Of a stretch of 64,000 nucleotides of DNA, positions 41,249-50,937 are shown piece by piece (position 1 is the stretch's first letter; each line of letters starts with the position of its first letter). The notes under the pieces are model-generated. The model was not told where the DNA came from. It saw nothing but the letters and a program-made list of their open reading frames with translations, and ran no database searches. The stretch comes from Flagellimonas sp. CMM7 (lineage in GTDB: Bacteria > Bacteroidota > Bacteroidia > Flavobacteriales > Flavobacteriaceae), in the NCBI RefSeq assembly GCF_021390195.1, contig NZ_CP090003.1:3183501-3247500 (forward strand), read 5' to 3'. The position numbers were made by a program, and so were the translations under genes.

Positions 41249-42556
41249 ATGCTTTTAAAAAGGTTTTTCTTTTTGACTTTAGTTGCAACGATGTTTGTGG
41301 CATGTTCCAGTGATGATGATGCAACAGGGGATGACGATCCAATGGCTGTAGCAACATGTGATGATGGTGAACAAAATGGTGATGAAACGGGAGTGGATTG
41401 CGGCGGAAGCTGTGCTCCATGTGAAATTGCAATTAGTAATCCCACTACATATGTTTTCGAAAGAGATGGCGAATCTACAGTAAGTTTTAGTGGTCAGACA
41501 ACAAGAATTCTAATGGGAGAAGAGTTGATAGCGAAACTTAAGGATGAAACTACAACAGAAGCGGTGTTAGATGCAATGTTTGCCCATGTAGAAGGAGCTG
41601 TTGATTTTGAAGATCCAGATTTGAATGCTTCAGATAAGAGTATTAGAAGTAAGACCGCAGCCTCAAATGATTTCTTTTCCTCTAATGCGACGGACCAAGC
41701 ATTGATTCGTGCAGATTTTGAAGGTTGGATTAAGTCCCAAGTGGATGATGTCTTTCCAAATTGGAATATAGCTGCTACGGCTGGTACTGCTGGTCAAATT
41801 GCAGATGGTACTTCAACAAGATATATTAGTGCAAAAGGTCTGGAATATAATCAATTGTTTAATAAAGGGTTGATTGGAGCGCTTATGGTGGATCAAGCCT
41901 TAAATAATTATCTAGGCACCGATGTTTTGGAAGCTGGAGATAATGTTGCTGATAATGATGCAGGTACTGTAGCTGAAGGTAAAACATATACCAATATGGA
42001 GCACAAGTGGGACGAAGCTTATGGATATGCCTATGGAATTAATGCTGACTCCGCTGATCCCAATGCAGATTTAGGAGCGGATAGTTTCTTGAACAAATAT
42101 ATTGGTAGAGTAGAAGGCGATACCGATTTTGAAGGTATTGCTGATGATATTTATCAAGCTTTTAAACTTGGTAGGGCAGCTATTGTAGCTAAAAATTATA
42201 CCGTACGTGATGAACAAGCAGAAATTATACGAGGTTTAATTTCTGAGGTGATAGCAATAAGAGCTGTATTTTATCTGCAACAAGGTAAGAACGCAATAGA
42301 TCAGGTAGTTCCTGAATTTGGCGGTGCATTTCATGATTTGTCAGAAGGTTATGGATTTATTTATAGTCTTCAATTTACCAGAAAACCAGGCACTAATGAA
42401 CCATATTTCACCAAAGCAGAAGTGGATGCATTTTTAGTGGACTTGCTTGATGATGGCGTTAACGGACTTTGGGATGTAACACCAACTACTTTGGACGACA
42501 TTGCAGAGGCTATAGCAGAAAGATTTAGCTTCACCGTTGAGCAGGCAGGAGAGTAG
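41249..42556 (+). CDS. DUF4856 domain lipoprotein (iron-type cluster)
   Basis: 435-residue surface or periplasmic lipoprotein; lipobox MFVAC at about residue 19, followed by an acidic SSDDDATGDDD spacer. A cysteine-rich linker CDDGEQNGDETGVDCGG / SCAPC precedes the DUF4856 domain, in which GQTTRILMGEEL, EYNQLFNKGLIGALMVDQAL and MEHKWDEAYGYAYG are seen. DUF4856 genes are regularly found with imelysin genes in Bacteroidota, pointing to iron handling. It is the first gene after a promoter bracketed by two operators. Confidence 0.88.
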   Translation: MLLKRFFFLTLVATMFVACSSDDDATGDDDPMAVATCDDGEQNGDETGVDCGGSCAPCEIAISNPTTYVFERDGESTVSFSGQTTRILMGEELIAKLKDETTTEAVLDAMFAHVEGAVDFEDPDLNASDKSIRSKTAASNDFFSSNATDQALIRADFEGWIKSQVDDVFPNWNIAATAGTAGQIADGTSTRYISAKGLEYNQLFNKGLIGALMVDQALNNYLGTDVLEAGDNVADNDAGTVAEGKTYTNMEHKWDEAYGYAYGINADSADPNADLGADSFLNKYIGRVEGDTDFEGIADDIYQAFKLGRAAIVAKNYTVRDEQAEIIRGLISEVIAIRAVFYLQQGKNAIDQVVPEFGGAFHDLSEGYGFIYSLQFTRKPGTNEPYFTKAEVDAFLVDLLDDGVNGLWDVTPTTLDDIAEAIAERFSFTVEQAGE

Positions 42557-42589
42557 AAGGGTCAAGGAAAATTTAATTCTTTCAGAATG

Positions 42590-42635
42590 AGTAAAAAGAG
42601 ATGAATTTCCAAAGGATTAATTCATCTCTTTTACT
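42590..42635 (+). terminator. Stem-loop between DUF4856 and imelysin genes
   Basis: 17-bp stem AGTAA(A)AAGAGATGAATT / AATTCATCTCTTTTACT with one bulged A and an 11-nt loop. There is no U-tract beyond the U-rich 3' arm, so it may be a partial terminator or an mRNA-end protector. A -7 box begins at its last base. Confidence 0.55.
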
Positions 42636-42642
42636 ATATTTG
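42635..42642 (+). promoter_or_regulatory. -7 box for imelysin gene
   Basis: TATATTTG matches TAnnTTTG, 34 bp before the ATG at 42676, directly after the stem-loop; possible second promoter of the cluster. Confidence 0.4.
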
Positions 42643-42675
42643 AACGCTTTTAATTAGAATAAATAAAAATAAAGA

Positions 42676-43827
42676 ATGAAAAAGTATTGGTATCTGTTAT
42701 TTGCAATTCCATTCCTGATTTGGGCTTGTTCTTCGGATAGTTCGGGAGAGAACGGAACAGATGATGATGTTAGTGTTATAGATGATGAAGTGCCAGTTAC
42801 TTTTGATAGAGGTGCCATGTTGGTCAACTGGGCAGATAACATCATTATTCCGGCATATCAATCTTTTTCAACGGAACTTTCAACTTTAGAGGCTTCGTTC
42901 ACCACTTTCTCAGCCGATAGGAGTGTGGATAACTTAGTTTTTTTCCGTACAGCATGGTTAAACGCTTATTTGGCTTGGCAACGGGTTTCTTTGTTTGAAA
43001 CAGGACCGGCTGAGGTCATTGGATATCGTTTGAACATGAACACATATCCTTCAGATACCGATTTAATTCAATTACATATTGATATGGGGGGATATGACCT
43101 TTCCCTACCATCCAATAGAGATACCAAAGGGTTTCCTGCATTGGATTATTTGTTGAACGGATTGGAAAGTGATGATACGGCATTGGTTGCCAGATTGGCA
43201 AGTGGAACAGATGCAGATAATACATTGAATTATATTGATGACATTCTTTCAGATATGAGGTCATTAACAGATGATGTTGTAGGCCAATGGGAAGGTACAT
43301 ATCGCGACACTTTTGTAAATAATGATGGTTCGTCCTCAACGGCTTCGGTAGATCGGTTTGTAAACGACTACATTTTCTATTATGAAAAGTTTCTTAGAGC
43401 TGGAAAAATGGGAATTCCATTGGGAGTTTTCACAGGCACTCCAGCCCCTAATACGATAGAAGCTTTTCATAAAGCAGATATAAGTAAAATGTTGTTTTTA
43501 GAAGGATTGAACGCAGTTCAAGATTTATTTAACGGAAAGCATTTTGGCGCAGCACCTACTGGTGAAAGTCTAGCCTCTTATTTGGATGACTTAAACACGG
43601 TAAAAGATGGAGAGGATTTAGCCAAGCTCATTAATGATCAGCTAGATGAGGCCCGCAGTATGGTAACGGCTTTGGATACCTTTAGGAATGAAATAGAAAA
43701 TAATAGTCCTCCAACAAATATGTTATTATCCTATGATGAGGTGCAAAGAGTTGTACCTTCATTTAAGGTAGATATGGTGTCTGCAATGAGCATCAGTATT
43801 GATTTTGTTGATGCCGATGGAGATTAA
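42676..43827 (+). CDS. Imelysin family lipoprotein (iron-type cluster)
   Basis: 383-residue imelysin/IrpA-like protein; lipobox IWACSS near residue 18. The helical repeat has FRTAWLNAYLAWQRVSLFE and RVSLFETGPAE, and the motif region KGFPALDYLLNG. In M75/IrpA proteins this region is GxHxxE; here it is GFPALD, with Pro and Asp replacing His and Glu, so a metal or peptidase role is unlikely. A second conserved block is RFVNDYIFYYEKFLRAGKMG. Imelysin-like proteins are implicated in iron uptake. The HTTM gene starts immediately after its stop. Confidence 0.9.
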   Translation: MKKYWYLLFAIPFLIWACSSDSSGENGTDDDVSVIDDEVPVTFDRGAMLVNWADNIIIPAYQSFSTELSTLEASFTTFSADRSVDNLVFFRTAWLNAYLAWQRVSLFETGPAEVIGYRLNMNTYPSDTDLIQLHIDMGGYDLSLPSNRDTKGFPALDYLLNGLESDDTALVARLASGTDADNTLNYIDDILSDMRSLTDDVVGQWEGTYRDTFVNNDGSSSTASVDRFVNDYIFYYEKFLRAGKMGIPLGVFTGTPAPNTIEAFHKADISKMLFLEGLNAVQDLFNGKHFGAAPTGESLASYLDDLNTVKDGEDLAKLINDQLDEARSMVTALDTFRNEIENNSPPTNMLLSYDEVQRVVPSFKVDMVSAMSISIDFVDADGD

Positions 43828-45195
43828 ATGAATTTAAACTTTACCAAATACCTTCAAAAAGACATTGAGGCCGCCCCTTTGGCGGTCTTTCGTATTTTTT
43901 TTGGAATTATGATGCTTTTGAGCATTGTTCGTTTTTGGGCCAATGGATGGATAGAAAAATTGTATCTGGAGCCCAAATTTCATTTCTCATACTATGGTTT
44001 TGAATGGGTGAAACCTTTAGGTTCCATAACCTATTTAATTTTTGTGGTTTGTGCCATTTCTGCAATAGGTATAGCATTGGGGTATAAGTATCGCTTGAGC
44101 ATAGTATTGTTCTTTTTATCTTTTACCTATATAGAATTAATGGACAAAACCACTTATCTAAACCACTACTATTTTATTAGTGCATTGTCCTTTTTAATGA
44201 TATTTCTTCCAGCTGATGCATACTTTTCCATTGATGCAAAAAGGAATCCAAAAAAAGCATTTCAATTTGTCCCAAAGTGGACAGTTGATAGTGTAAAATT
44301 GTTATTGGGCACTGTCTACTTTTATGCCGGACTGGCAAAACTCAATTCGGACTGGCTTGTAGAAGCAATGCCCTTAAAGATTTGGTTACCCTCAAAGTTT
44401 GATATTCCCTTGATAGGGGAGCTTATGGGAAAAGAATGGGTGCATTTTGCCTTTAGTTGGGGAGGAGCAGTGTATGATCTTGCCATTCCTTTTCTACTGC
44501 TTTATTCAAGAACCAGATATTTTGCCTTTTTTCTAGTAGTGGTGTTTCATTTGCTAACGCGTGTACTGTTTCCAATTGGGATGTTCCCGTATATTATGAT
44601 TGTTTCCGCTCTTATCTTTTTTGATGTCAAATTTCATCACAAAATCTTGGAATTTATTTCTAGGGTGGTTAAAGTTTCCAAACCTCAATTTGAAAATACT
44701 AAAGTGCTTAGATATCAAAATGGAGCATTGAACAAGTTAAAATATACGCTCATAGCGCTCTTTTTTGTAATACAATTGGGTTTTCCTTGGAGGTATTTAG
44801 CATACCCTGGAGAATTGTTTTGGACGGAAGAAGGGTATCGGTTCTCATGGCGTGTAATGCTAATGGAAAAGTCAGGATATGCACAATTCAAAATTGTTGA
44901 TCAAAAAAGTGGAAAATGGTTTTATGTGGACAACACGGACTTTTTGACAACTTTTCAGGAAAAGCAAATGGCTTTCCAACCAGATTTCATTATAGAATAT
45001 GCTCACTACTTAAAAGACCATTTTGAAAAAGAAGGACATAAAAACATTAGCATTTATGTAGAAAGCTTTGTGGCTTTAAATGGTAGGGTGAGCCAACCGT
45101 ACATAGACCCAAATATAGATTTGACAAAAGAACATGATTCATTTGAACACAAAACGTGGATATTACCATTCAATGATGACATCAAAGGTATTTAA
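43828..45195 (+). CDS. HTTM domain protein (vitamin K-dependent gamma-carboxylase-like)
   Basis: 455-residue multi-pass membrane protein. The N-terminal 300 residues carry the HTTM pattern: APLAVFRIFFGIMMLLSIVR, IELMDKTTYLNHYYFISALS, LLGTVYFYAGLAKLNSDWL and YDLAIPFLLLYSRTRYFAF. The last 120 residues are an extracytoplasmic domain (EEGYRFSWRVMLMEKSGYAQ, VSQPYIDPN). The family is related to gamma-glutamyl carboxylase, and in Bacteroidota it accompanies imelysin and TonB receptors. Enzymatic activity here is unproven. Zero-gap junction with the imelysin gene. Confidence 0.9.
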   Translation: MNLNFTKYLQKDIEAAPLAVFRIFFGIMMLLSIVRFWANGWIEKLYLEPKFHFSYYGFEWVKPLGSITYLIFVVCAISAIGIALGYKYRLSIVLFFLSFTYIELMDKTTYLNHYYFISALSFLMIFLPADAYFSIDAKRNPKKAFQFVPKWTVDSVKLLLGTVYFYAGLAKLNSDWLVEAMPLKIWLPSKFDIPLIGELMGKEWVHFAFSWGGAVYDLAIPFLLLYSRTRYFAFFLVVVFHLLTRVLFPIGMFPYIMIVSALIFFDVKFHHKILEFISRVVKVSKPQFENTKVLRYQNGALNKLKYTLIALFFVIQLGFPWRYLAYPGELFWTEEGYRFSWRVMLMEKSGYAQFKIVDQKSGKWFYVDNTDFLTTFQEKQMAFQPDFIIEYAHYLKDHFEKEGHKNISIYVESFVALNGRVSQPYIDPNIDLTKEHDSFEHKTWILPFNDDIKGI

Positions 45196-47647
45196 GAGCA
45201 CCATTTTCCTTTTACTTGTTTCGGCATTTGCTTGGGGGCAAAATAGCTTCTCTGGAGTTGTTAGCGATTCTAACAACACCCCAATTACGGATGCCGAAGT
45301 ATATATTAAAGAGTTACAATTGTTGACATCGACTTCGGAAACTGGTAACTTTTATTTTGACGATATCTCTAGCGGAGCATACAATCTGGTAGTTTTCGCT
45401 TTTGGATTTCAGGTATATGAACAATCGGTTCAAATATCGGCAAATCAAAAAACGGATATTTTGTTACAGCCTTTAGGCGAGCAATTATCCGAGGTTGTCT
45501 TAACAAAGGAACGAGAGAAAGTTTTTAGACTTCAACAGCTTAAAAAAGTGGAAGGCACCGCTATTTATGCCGGCAAAAAAAGTGAAGTAATCCTGATAGA
45601 TAATTTAACAGGCAATTTGGCAGCAAACAACCCGCGACAAATCTACAGCCAAGTAGTTGGATTAAATATTTATGAAAACGGAGATGCAGGCCTGCAGTTA
45701 AATATAGGCGGCCGTGGATTGGATCCCAATCGAACAGCTAATTTTAATGTACGTCAGAACGGTTACGATATAAGTGCTGATGCTTTGGGTTACCCGGAAA
45801 GTTATTATACACCTCCTGCTGAGGCTTTAAGTGAAATTCAAGTGGTCAGAGGAGCAGCGTCATTACAATATGGGCCACAGTTTGGAGGCTTGGTCAATTT
45901 TAAGTTTAAAAAGCCCAATCCATCAAAAAAAATAGAATTGGTCTCTAGGCAGACGGTGGGTTCTTATGATTTGCTGACCAGTTTTAACAGTTTAAGCGGT
46001 ACTGCGGGTAAATTTAGCTATTATACTTACTTCAATTATAAGGAAGGAAATGGATTTCGGCCTAATTCAAATTTCAACAGTCGTAATTATTATGGTCATT
46101 TTGGATATCAAATATCTGATAAAACCAAACTGACTTTTGAAGCTACATTATTCAATTATTTAACCAAGCAACCTGGAGGATTAACAGATGCCCAGTTTTT
46201 GGATGCCCCTACTTTTAGCAACAGAGATAGAAATTGGTTCAATGTAGATTGGAAACTCTTTTCATTACGCTTAGATCATCGATTCTCTGTAAATACAGAT
46301 TTTAGTTTAAATCTTTTCACCTTGGATGCTTCTAGAAATGCGCTTGGTTTTAGAACTAATAGAGTTTCACAACCAGATGACGTTAACGAACCAAGAGAAC
46401 TGTTAGTGGATAATTTTCAGAATTGGGGAGCTGAGGCAAGACTACTTACCAGATACCGAATTGGAGAAAAGGATGCGGTCTTTTTGATAGGGTCTAAATA
46501 CTATCAAACTTCAAATGATCAAAGACAAGGACCTGGAACGGCCTCCACTGATCCAGAGTTTGAGTTCGCAGATGATGAGTTTCCCAATTATGAAAGACAA
46601 TCTCAGTTTGAGTTCCCCAATTTGAATTTGGCGGTTTTTGGAGAGAATATTTTTAATATATCAGATAAATTTTCAATTACTCCCGGTTTTCGATTCGAAT
46701 ATATCAAAACCGGAAGCGAAGGGAGTTTTAGGAATATTATTTTGGATTTGGCCGGAAACCCACTTTTAAATGAAGAGATTGCTGATGATAGAACATTTGA
46801 GCGAAGTTTCTTTCTATTGGGAATAGGTGCTTCATATAAGCTAGCTCAGGGTATGGAGTTGTACGCTAATTTCTCTCAAAACTATCGTTCTGTAACCTTT
46901 AATGATATTCGAGTAGTGAACCCTTCTTTTCAGATAGATGAAAATATTTCGGATGAAGATGGATTTACGGCAGATATTGGAGCTAGAGGAAGACTTGGAA
47001 ATTACCTTAACTATGATGTAAGTGCCTTTGGGTTGTTGTACGATGACCGTTTAGGAGAGGTTTTACAAAGTGAAACCAGACTTAATGCTCTGGGTGAATT
47101 GGTTGAAACTGGCAGAATAGTCCGTTTTAGGGGAAATATTGGAACTGCCTTCATGTACGGTCTTGAAGGGTTTGCGGATTTAAGCCTGAAAGAATTCTTT
47201 TTTAAAGATAATGATAAGGTAAGGTTGAATTATTTCGCAAATATTGCTTTAACCAATTCAGAATACCTGTCTTCTGAGGAAAACAATGTAGAAGGAAACC
47301 AAGTAGAATTTATTCCTAAAGTTAATTTAAAAACTGGAATTAGTTTTGGGTATGGGAATTTGCTGGGCAGTATTCAATATACCTATTTATCGGAACAATT
47401 TACGGATGCTACAAATGCACCTCAAGATATAGATGACAATCAAAGAGGTATTGAGGGAGCAATACCTTCCTATGATATTATGGATTTATCATTGTCTTAC
47501 ACCTATAAAAAATTCAAATTAGAAGCAGGTATCAATAACCTATTGGATAATTCATATTTTTCCAGAAGGGCTACAGGATATCCTGGACCGGGCATCATTC
47601 CTGCAGAACCACGAACTTTTTATACAACTTTACAGATAAAGCTATAA
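45173..47647 (+). CDS. TonB-dependent outer-membrane receptor (iron-type cluster)
   Basis: 824 residues from ATG 45173, which gives the signal MMTSKVFKSTIFLLLVSAF ending WGQ; it overlaps the HTTM gene by 23 bp. A carboxypeptidase-regulatory-like beta domain (SGVVSDSNNTPITDAEVYIK) precedes the plug (IYSQVVGLNIYENG, GGRGLDPNRTANFNVRQNGY, IQVVRGAASLQYGPQFGGLV). The 22-strand barrel ends FYTTLQIKL. It resembles FecA-type ferric-citrate/siderophore receptors. Its position makes it the uptake pore of the imelysin cluster. Confidence 0.93.
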   Translation: MMTSKVFKSTIFLLLVSAFAWGQNSFSGVVSDSNNTPITDAEVYIKELQLLTSTSETGNFYFDDISSGAYNLVVFAFGFQVYEQSVQISANQKTDILLQPLGEQLSEVVLTKEREKVFRLQQLKKVEGTAIYAGKKSEVILIDNLTGNLAANNPRQIYSQVVGLNIYENGDAGLQLNIGGRGLDPNRTANFNVRQNGYDISADALGYPESYYTPPAEALSEIQVVRGAASLQYGPQFGGLVNFKFKKPNPSKKIELVSRQTVGSYDLLTSFNSLSGTAGKFSYYTYFNYKEGNGFRPNSNFNSRNYYGHFGYQISDKTKLTFEATLFNYLTKQPGGLTDAQFLDAPTFSNRDRNWFNVDWKLFSLRLDHRFSVNTDFSLNLFTLDASRNALGFRTNRVSQPDDVNEPRELLVDNFQNWGAEARLLTRYRIGEKDAVFLIGSKYYQTSNDQRQGPGTASTDPEFEFADDEFPNYERQSQFEFPNLNLAVFGENIFNISDKFSITPGFRFEYIKTGSEGSFRNIILDLAGNPLLNEEIADDRTFERSFFLLGIGASYKLAQGMELYANFSQNYRSVTFNDIRVVNPSFQIDENISDEDGFTADIGARGRLGNYLNYDVSAFGLLYDDRLGEVLQSETRLNALGELVETGRIVRFRGNIGTAFMYGLEGFADLSLKEFFFKDNDKVRLNYFANIALTNSEYLSSEENNVEGNQVEFIPKVNLKTGISFGYGNLLGSIQYTYLSEQFTDATNAPQDIDDNQRGIEGAIPSYDIMDLSLSYTYKKFKLEAGINNLLDNSYFSRRATGYPGPGIIPAEPRTFYTTLQIKL

Positions 47648-47658
47648 AGGAATTTCAT

Positions 47659-47694
47659 AAAAAAAGAAAGCAGCTGAATCCAATGGCCGCTTTC
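47659..47694 (-). terminator. Terminator of DUF6686 gene
   Basis: Minus-strand stem GAAAGCGGC / GCTGCTTTC (one G-U wobble), 11-nt loop, followed by seven T; 33 bp past the stop. Confidence 0.75.
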
Positions 47695-47726
47695 CAAATC
47701 TACTAAAGCCAGAGGACATCTAGGAG

Positions 47727-48077
47727 TTAGTTTTCTATAGAAGTATAGTCAATATCCTTTGATTTCAATAGCGGGATTGGATTCCTATGAATGTTTAGCA
47801 AGCACTTTATTTCGCATACTTCCTGTCTATTTACAAGAATGATAAAATGTTTATTACCGATGGAGATAGGTATTTTTCGCTGATGTAATGAACTCATCAG
47901 AGTTTTTTCCCAATATTCTAAATCCAGTTCTGAAATATGGGATTTAAATGCTTCCAGTTCCCATTCATAAAATTCAAAGCACAAATTGTTGAAAATCATT
48001 TGGAAAAGTTTACTCTCATTACAGAAGGTAAATATCCCGTTTTTGGACTGATTCAATATTTTTATGGAAGGACACAT
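47727..48077 (-). CDS. DUF6686-like small protein, convergent with iron cluster
   Basis: 116 residues, no signal peptide. It starts CPSIKILNQSKNGIFTFC and has FQMIFNNLCFEFYEWELEAF, KIPISIGNKHFIILVNRQEV and a short C-terminal tail. This resembles the DUF6686 family. A usual CxxC pair near residue 19 appears as CNES, with only the first Cys. Function unknown. It faces the TonB receptor tail to tail, and an operator of the same type as those before DUF4856 lies 29 bp upstream of its start, which links it to the same regulation. Confidence 0.75.
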   Translation of the reverse strand: MCPSIKILNQSKNGIFTFCNESKLFQMIFNNLCFEFYEWELEAFKSHISELDLEYWEKTLMSSLHQRKIPISIGNKHFIILVNRQEVCEIKCLLNIHRNPIPLLKSKDIDYTSIEN

Positions 48078-48105
48078 AAGCTAAAAGTTATAGTGTAAAG
48101 ATATA

Positions 48106-48128
48106 TTATTTATAATAAGTCTAAATAA
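48106..48128. promoter_or_regulatory. Iron-type operator 3 (23-bp inverted repeat) at DUF6686 promoter
   Basis: Arms TTATTTATA and TCTAAATAA, same length and spacing as at 41151-41173 and 41218-41240. On the minus strand a TATCTTTA -7-like box lies just downstream, so the site covers the -33 region. Confidence 0.6.
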
Positions 48129-48185
48129 AAATAATTATAAAACTAACACCATTTTAGCAATAGGAAAATTTGAAATAAAATATGG

Positions 48186-48193
48186 TACCTTTG
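48186..48193 (+). promoter_or_regulatory. -7 box for guaB
   Basis: TACCTTTG matches TAnnTTTG, 23 bp before the guaB ATG. Confidence 0.45.
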
Positions 48194-48216
48194 CACGCAA
48201 TTAATCCGTAATTGCA

Positions 48217-49689
48217 ATGGAAGCCCACCTTAAAAAAATTGTTGGAGAAGGACTAACATATGATGATGTTCTCCTAGTCCCTGGATATTCAGAAGTACTC
48301 CCTAGAGAAGTTAGTATCAAGACAAAATTCACAAGAAATATTACCATTAATGTACCTATTGTTTCCGCAGCGATGGATACCGTTACCGAATCCCAAATGG
48401 CTATTGCCATGGCTCAAGAGGGGGGAATTGGTGTTCTGCATAAAAACATGACCATTGAGCAGCAAGCTGTCAAGGTAAGAAAGGTCAAGAGGGCAGAAAG
48501 TGGAATGATAATGGACCCAGTTACGCTACCATTAAATTCGATTGTTAGGGACGCCAAAGCAAACATGAAAGAGCACAGTATTGGCGGAATCCCTATTGTA
48601 GATGAAAATAAAAAACTAATAGGAATTGTTACCAATCGTGATTTACGGTTTGAAAAAAATGATGATCGACCTATTACAGAGGTAATGACTTCTGATAATT
48701 TGGTTACCGTTGGAGAAGGTACTTCGCTAGAAGATGCAGAGGTGATTTTGCAAAAAAACAAAATTGAAAAATTACCGGTTGTTAATAATGATTATGTACT
48801 TGTTGGGTTAATTACTTTTAGGGATATCACCAAACTTACTCAAAAGCCAATGGCCAATAAGGACCAATATGGGAGACTGCGAGTGGCTGCAGCTATTGGT
48901 GTAACAGCAGATGCAGTGGATAGGGCAGGAGCATTGGTTAATGCCGGAGTGGATGCTATCGTAATTGATACCGCACATGGCCATACCAAAGGAGTGGTGA
49001 ATGTCCTTAAAAATGTTAAGAAGTCTTTCCCTGAATTGGAAGTCATTGTAGGAAATATTGCTACCGGAGAAGCAGCAAAATATTTGGTTGAAGCTGGAGC
49101 AGATGCCGTTAAAGTAGGTATTGGCCCTGGTTCTATATGTACTACTCGAGTGGTTGCTGGTGTTGGGTTTCCACAGTTTTCAGCAGTTTTAGAGGTTGCT
49201 GCTGCCATAAAAGGCAGTGGAGTGCCCGTAATTGCAGATGGTGGAATTAGGTACACAGGTGATATTCCAAAAGCTATTGCAGCAGGAGCCGACACTGTTA
49301 TGTTGGGCTCATTATTGGCAGGAACCAAGGAATCTCCTGGCGAAACCATTATTTATGAAGGACGAAAATTTAAATCTTACCGCGGAATGGGTTCTGTTGA
49401 AGCCATGAAGGAAGGTAGTAAGGACCGTTACTTTCAAGATGTGGAGGACGATATTAAGAAATTGGTCCCAGAAGGTATTGTAGGTCGCGTACCCTATAAA
49501 GGAGATTTATTTGAGAGTATTCATCAATTTGTTGGTGGAATAAGAGCTGGTATGGGCTACTGCGGAGCTGCAGATATTGAAACCTTAAAAGAATCTGGTC
49601 GTTTCGTAAAAATCACTGCTAGTGGCATTAATGAAAGTCACCCACATGATGTTACCATTACCAAAGAGAGCCCAAACTATAGTAGGTAA
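48217..49689 (+). CDS. guaB: Inosine-5'-monophosphate dehydrogenase
   Basis: Cytosolic NAD-dependent oxidation of IMP to XMP, committing step of GMP synthesis. The barrel begins [20 protein letters not shown]. The CBS pair spans about residues 95-205. The catalytic loop is [12 protein letters not shown] with Cys308. The IMP phosphate sites are [20 protein letters not shown] and [15 protein letters not shown], and the mobile flap region is [20 protein letters not shown]. 490 residues, normal length. Confidence 0.98.
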   Translation: MEAHLKKIVGEGLTYDDVLLVPGYSEVLPREVSIKTKFTRNITINVPIVSAAMDTVTESQMAIAMAQEGGIGVLHKNMTIEQQAVKVRKVKRAESGMIMDPVTLPLNSIVRDAKANMKEHSIGGIPIVDENKKLIGIVTNRDLRFEKNDDRPITEVMTSDNLVTVGEGTSLEDAEVILQKNKIEKLPVVNNDYVLVGLITFRDITKLTQKPMANKDQYGRLRVAAAIGVTADAVDRAGALVNAGVDAIVIDTAHGHTKGVVNVLKNVKKSFPELEVIVGNIATGEAAKYLVEAGADAVKVGIGPGSICTTRVVAGVGFPQFSAVLEVAAAIKGSGVPVIADGGIRYTGDIPKAIAAGADTVMLGSLLAGTKESPGETIIYEGRKFKSYRGMGSVEAMKEGSKDRYFQDVEDDIKKLVPEGIVGRVPYKGDLFESIHQFVGGIRAGMGYCGAADIETLKESGRFVKITASGINESHPHDVTITKESPNYSR

Positions 49690-49738
49690 TCCATAATCTG
49701 AGCTTAAATGTCTTTGGCTAGTTGCCAAAAGCGGTTGG

Positions 49739-49768
49739 TTGAATAACTAAACCAATTCGTTATGTTTG
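49739..49768 (+). promoter_or_regulatory. Promoter of DUF819 gene
   Basis: TTG (49739-49741), 19-bp spacer, TATGTTTG (49761-49768): near-ideal Bacteroidota promoter, 24 bp before the ATG. Confidence 0.6.
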
Positions 49769-49791
49769 CTATTCTATTGGCATTCTAACGC

Positions 49792-50925
49792 ATGAATTTT
49801 ATAGAAAACCCTGTTTACGTATTAACTGTTTTATGTTTGATGGTAATTTTATCATTATATGCAGCTAAAACAAAGTGGGGAAGACCTATGGGTACTGCAT
49901 TGTTGGTCATTGTTTTTACCGCCGTTGTTGCCAATCTGAAACTTATTCCCTCTGCCTCAAATACAATTCCTTTGTACGATGCTATTTTTAGCTATTTAGC
50001 GCCTATTTCCATATTCTTTTTATTATTGGGGGCAAACCTAAGGTCCATTAAGAAAGCAGGCGCACCTATGATCGGTTTGTTTTTAATAGGTTCATTGGCT
50101 ACCGTATTGGGCATTTTAGTTTCATGGTACCTGGTTTCACCACAAAATGTTTTGGGCGATGACGGAAAAATATTGGCAGGAATGCTCACAGGAACTTATA
50201 CTGGAGGCAGCGTTAATTTTAATGCGGTTGCATTGGCATATGACTTTCAGGAACGTGGAACGCTCTATGCTGGAGCCATTGCCGTAGATAATGTAATTAC
50301 CGCAATTTGGGTGATTGTTACGATAGCGTTCCCCGTTTTGCTGAGACGCTTTTTTAAAGACAAAAAAATCAGTGCTTCTCCTGTTGAAAATGATAAAACG
50401 GAAAATGATGCGATCGATTTACAATCCATGGGTTGGTTGTTGTTTATTGGTTTGGCGGCATTCTTGGTTTCCGAACTTATTGCCGAGGTTCTTCCAAAAA
50501 TACCGTCCATCATTACACTTTCTACTTTGGGTATTATACTCGCACAGACTTCTTTTGTTTCCAAATTAAAAGGAGGTCATACACTGGGACTATATCTGGT
50601 TTACCTATTTCTTGCCGTAATTGGTGCGTATTGTGAAATAAGTTCGGTAATAGCGCTAAAAGAAGTTGGGCTTACGCTATTATTGTTTACGTCAATAGCC
50701 GTTTTTATCCATGGATGTATTATAATTCTGCTAGGAACATTTACGTTTAGGGATTGGGATATGATTTCAATTGCAAGTCAGGCGAATATTGGCGGTGGAA
50801 CTTCTGCCATTGCACTTGCTGAAACGTTTAATCGAAAAGAATTGATTTTACCTGCAATACTGGTTGGTACCTTAGGGAATGCTCTGGGAACGTATTTAGG
50901 GTTTCTGGTAGTCTCTATTTTGTAA
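49792..50925 (+). CDS. DUF819 family membrane protein
   Basis: 377-residue inner-membrane protein with about ten hydrophobic segments, for example YVLTVLCLMVILSLYAAKT and ISIFFLLLGANLRSIKKAG. The repeated GTYTGGSVNFNAVALAY and QANIGGGTSAIALAETF blocks are the DUF819 inverted-repeat signature, which resembles transporter folds of the CPA/BART type. Substrate unknown. It has its own promoter and ends 12 bp from the convergent thioredoxin-like gene. Confidence 0.88.
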   Translation: MNFIENPVYVLTVLCLMVILSLYAAKTKWGRPMGTALLVIVFTAVVANLKLIPSASNTIPLYDAIFSYLAPISIFFLLLGANLRSIKKAGAPMIGLFLIGSLATVLGILVSWYLVSPQNVLGDDGKILAGMLTGTYTGGSVNFNAVALAYDFQERGTLYAGAIAVDNVITAIWVIVTIAFPVLLRRFFKDKKISASPVENDKTENDAIDLQSMGWLLFIGLAAFLVSELIAEVLPKIPSIITLSTLGIILAQTSFVSKLKGGHTLGLYLVYLFLAVIGAYCEISSVIALKEVGLTLLLFTSIAVFIHGCIIILLGTFTFRDWDMISIASQANIGGGTSAIALAETFNRKELILPAILVGTLGNALGTYLGFLVVSIL

Positions 50926-50937
50926 AAAAAGGCTTAT

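Noticed and set aside
45134..45172. Upstream ATG for the TonB receptor
   Set aside because: Would put 13 residues before the signal peptide and extend the overlap with the HTTM gene; ATG 45173 gives a normal signal.
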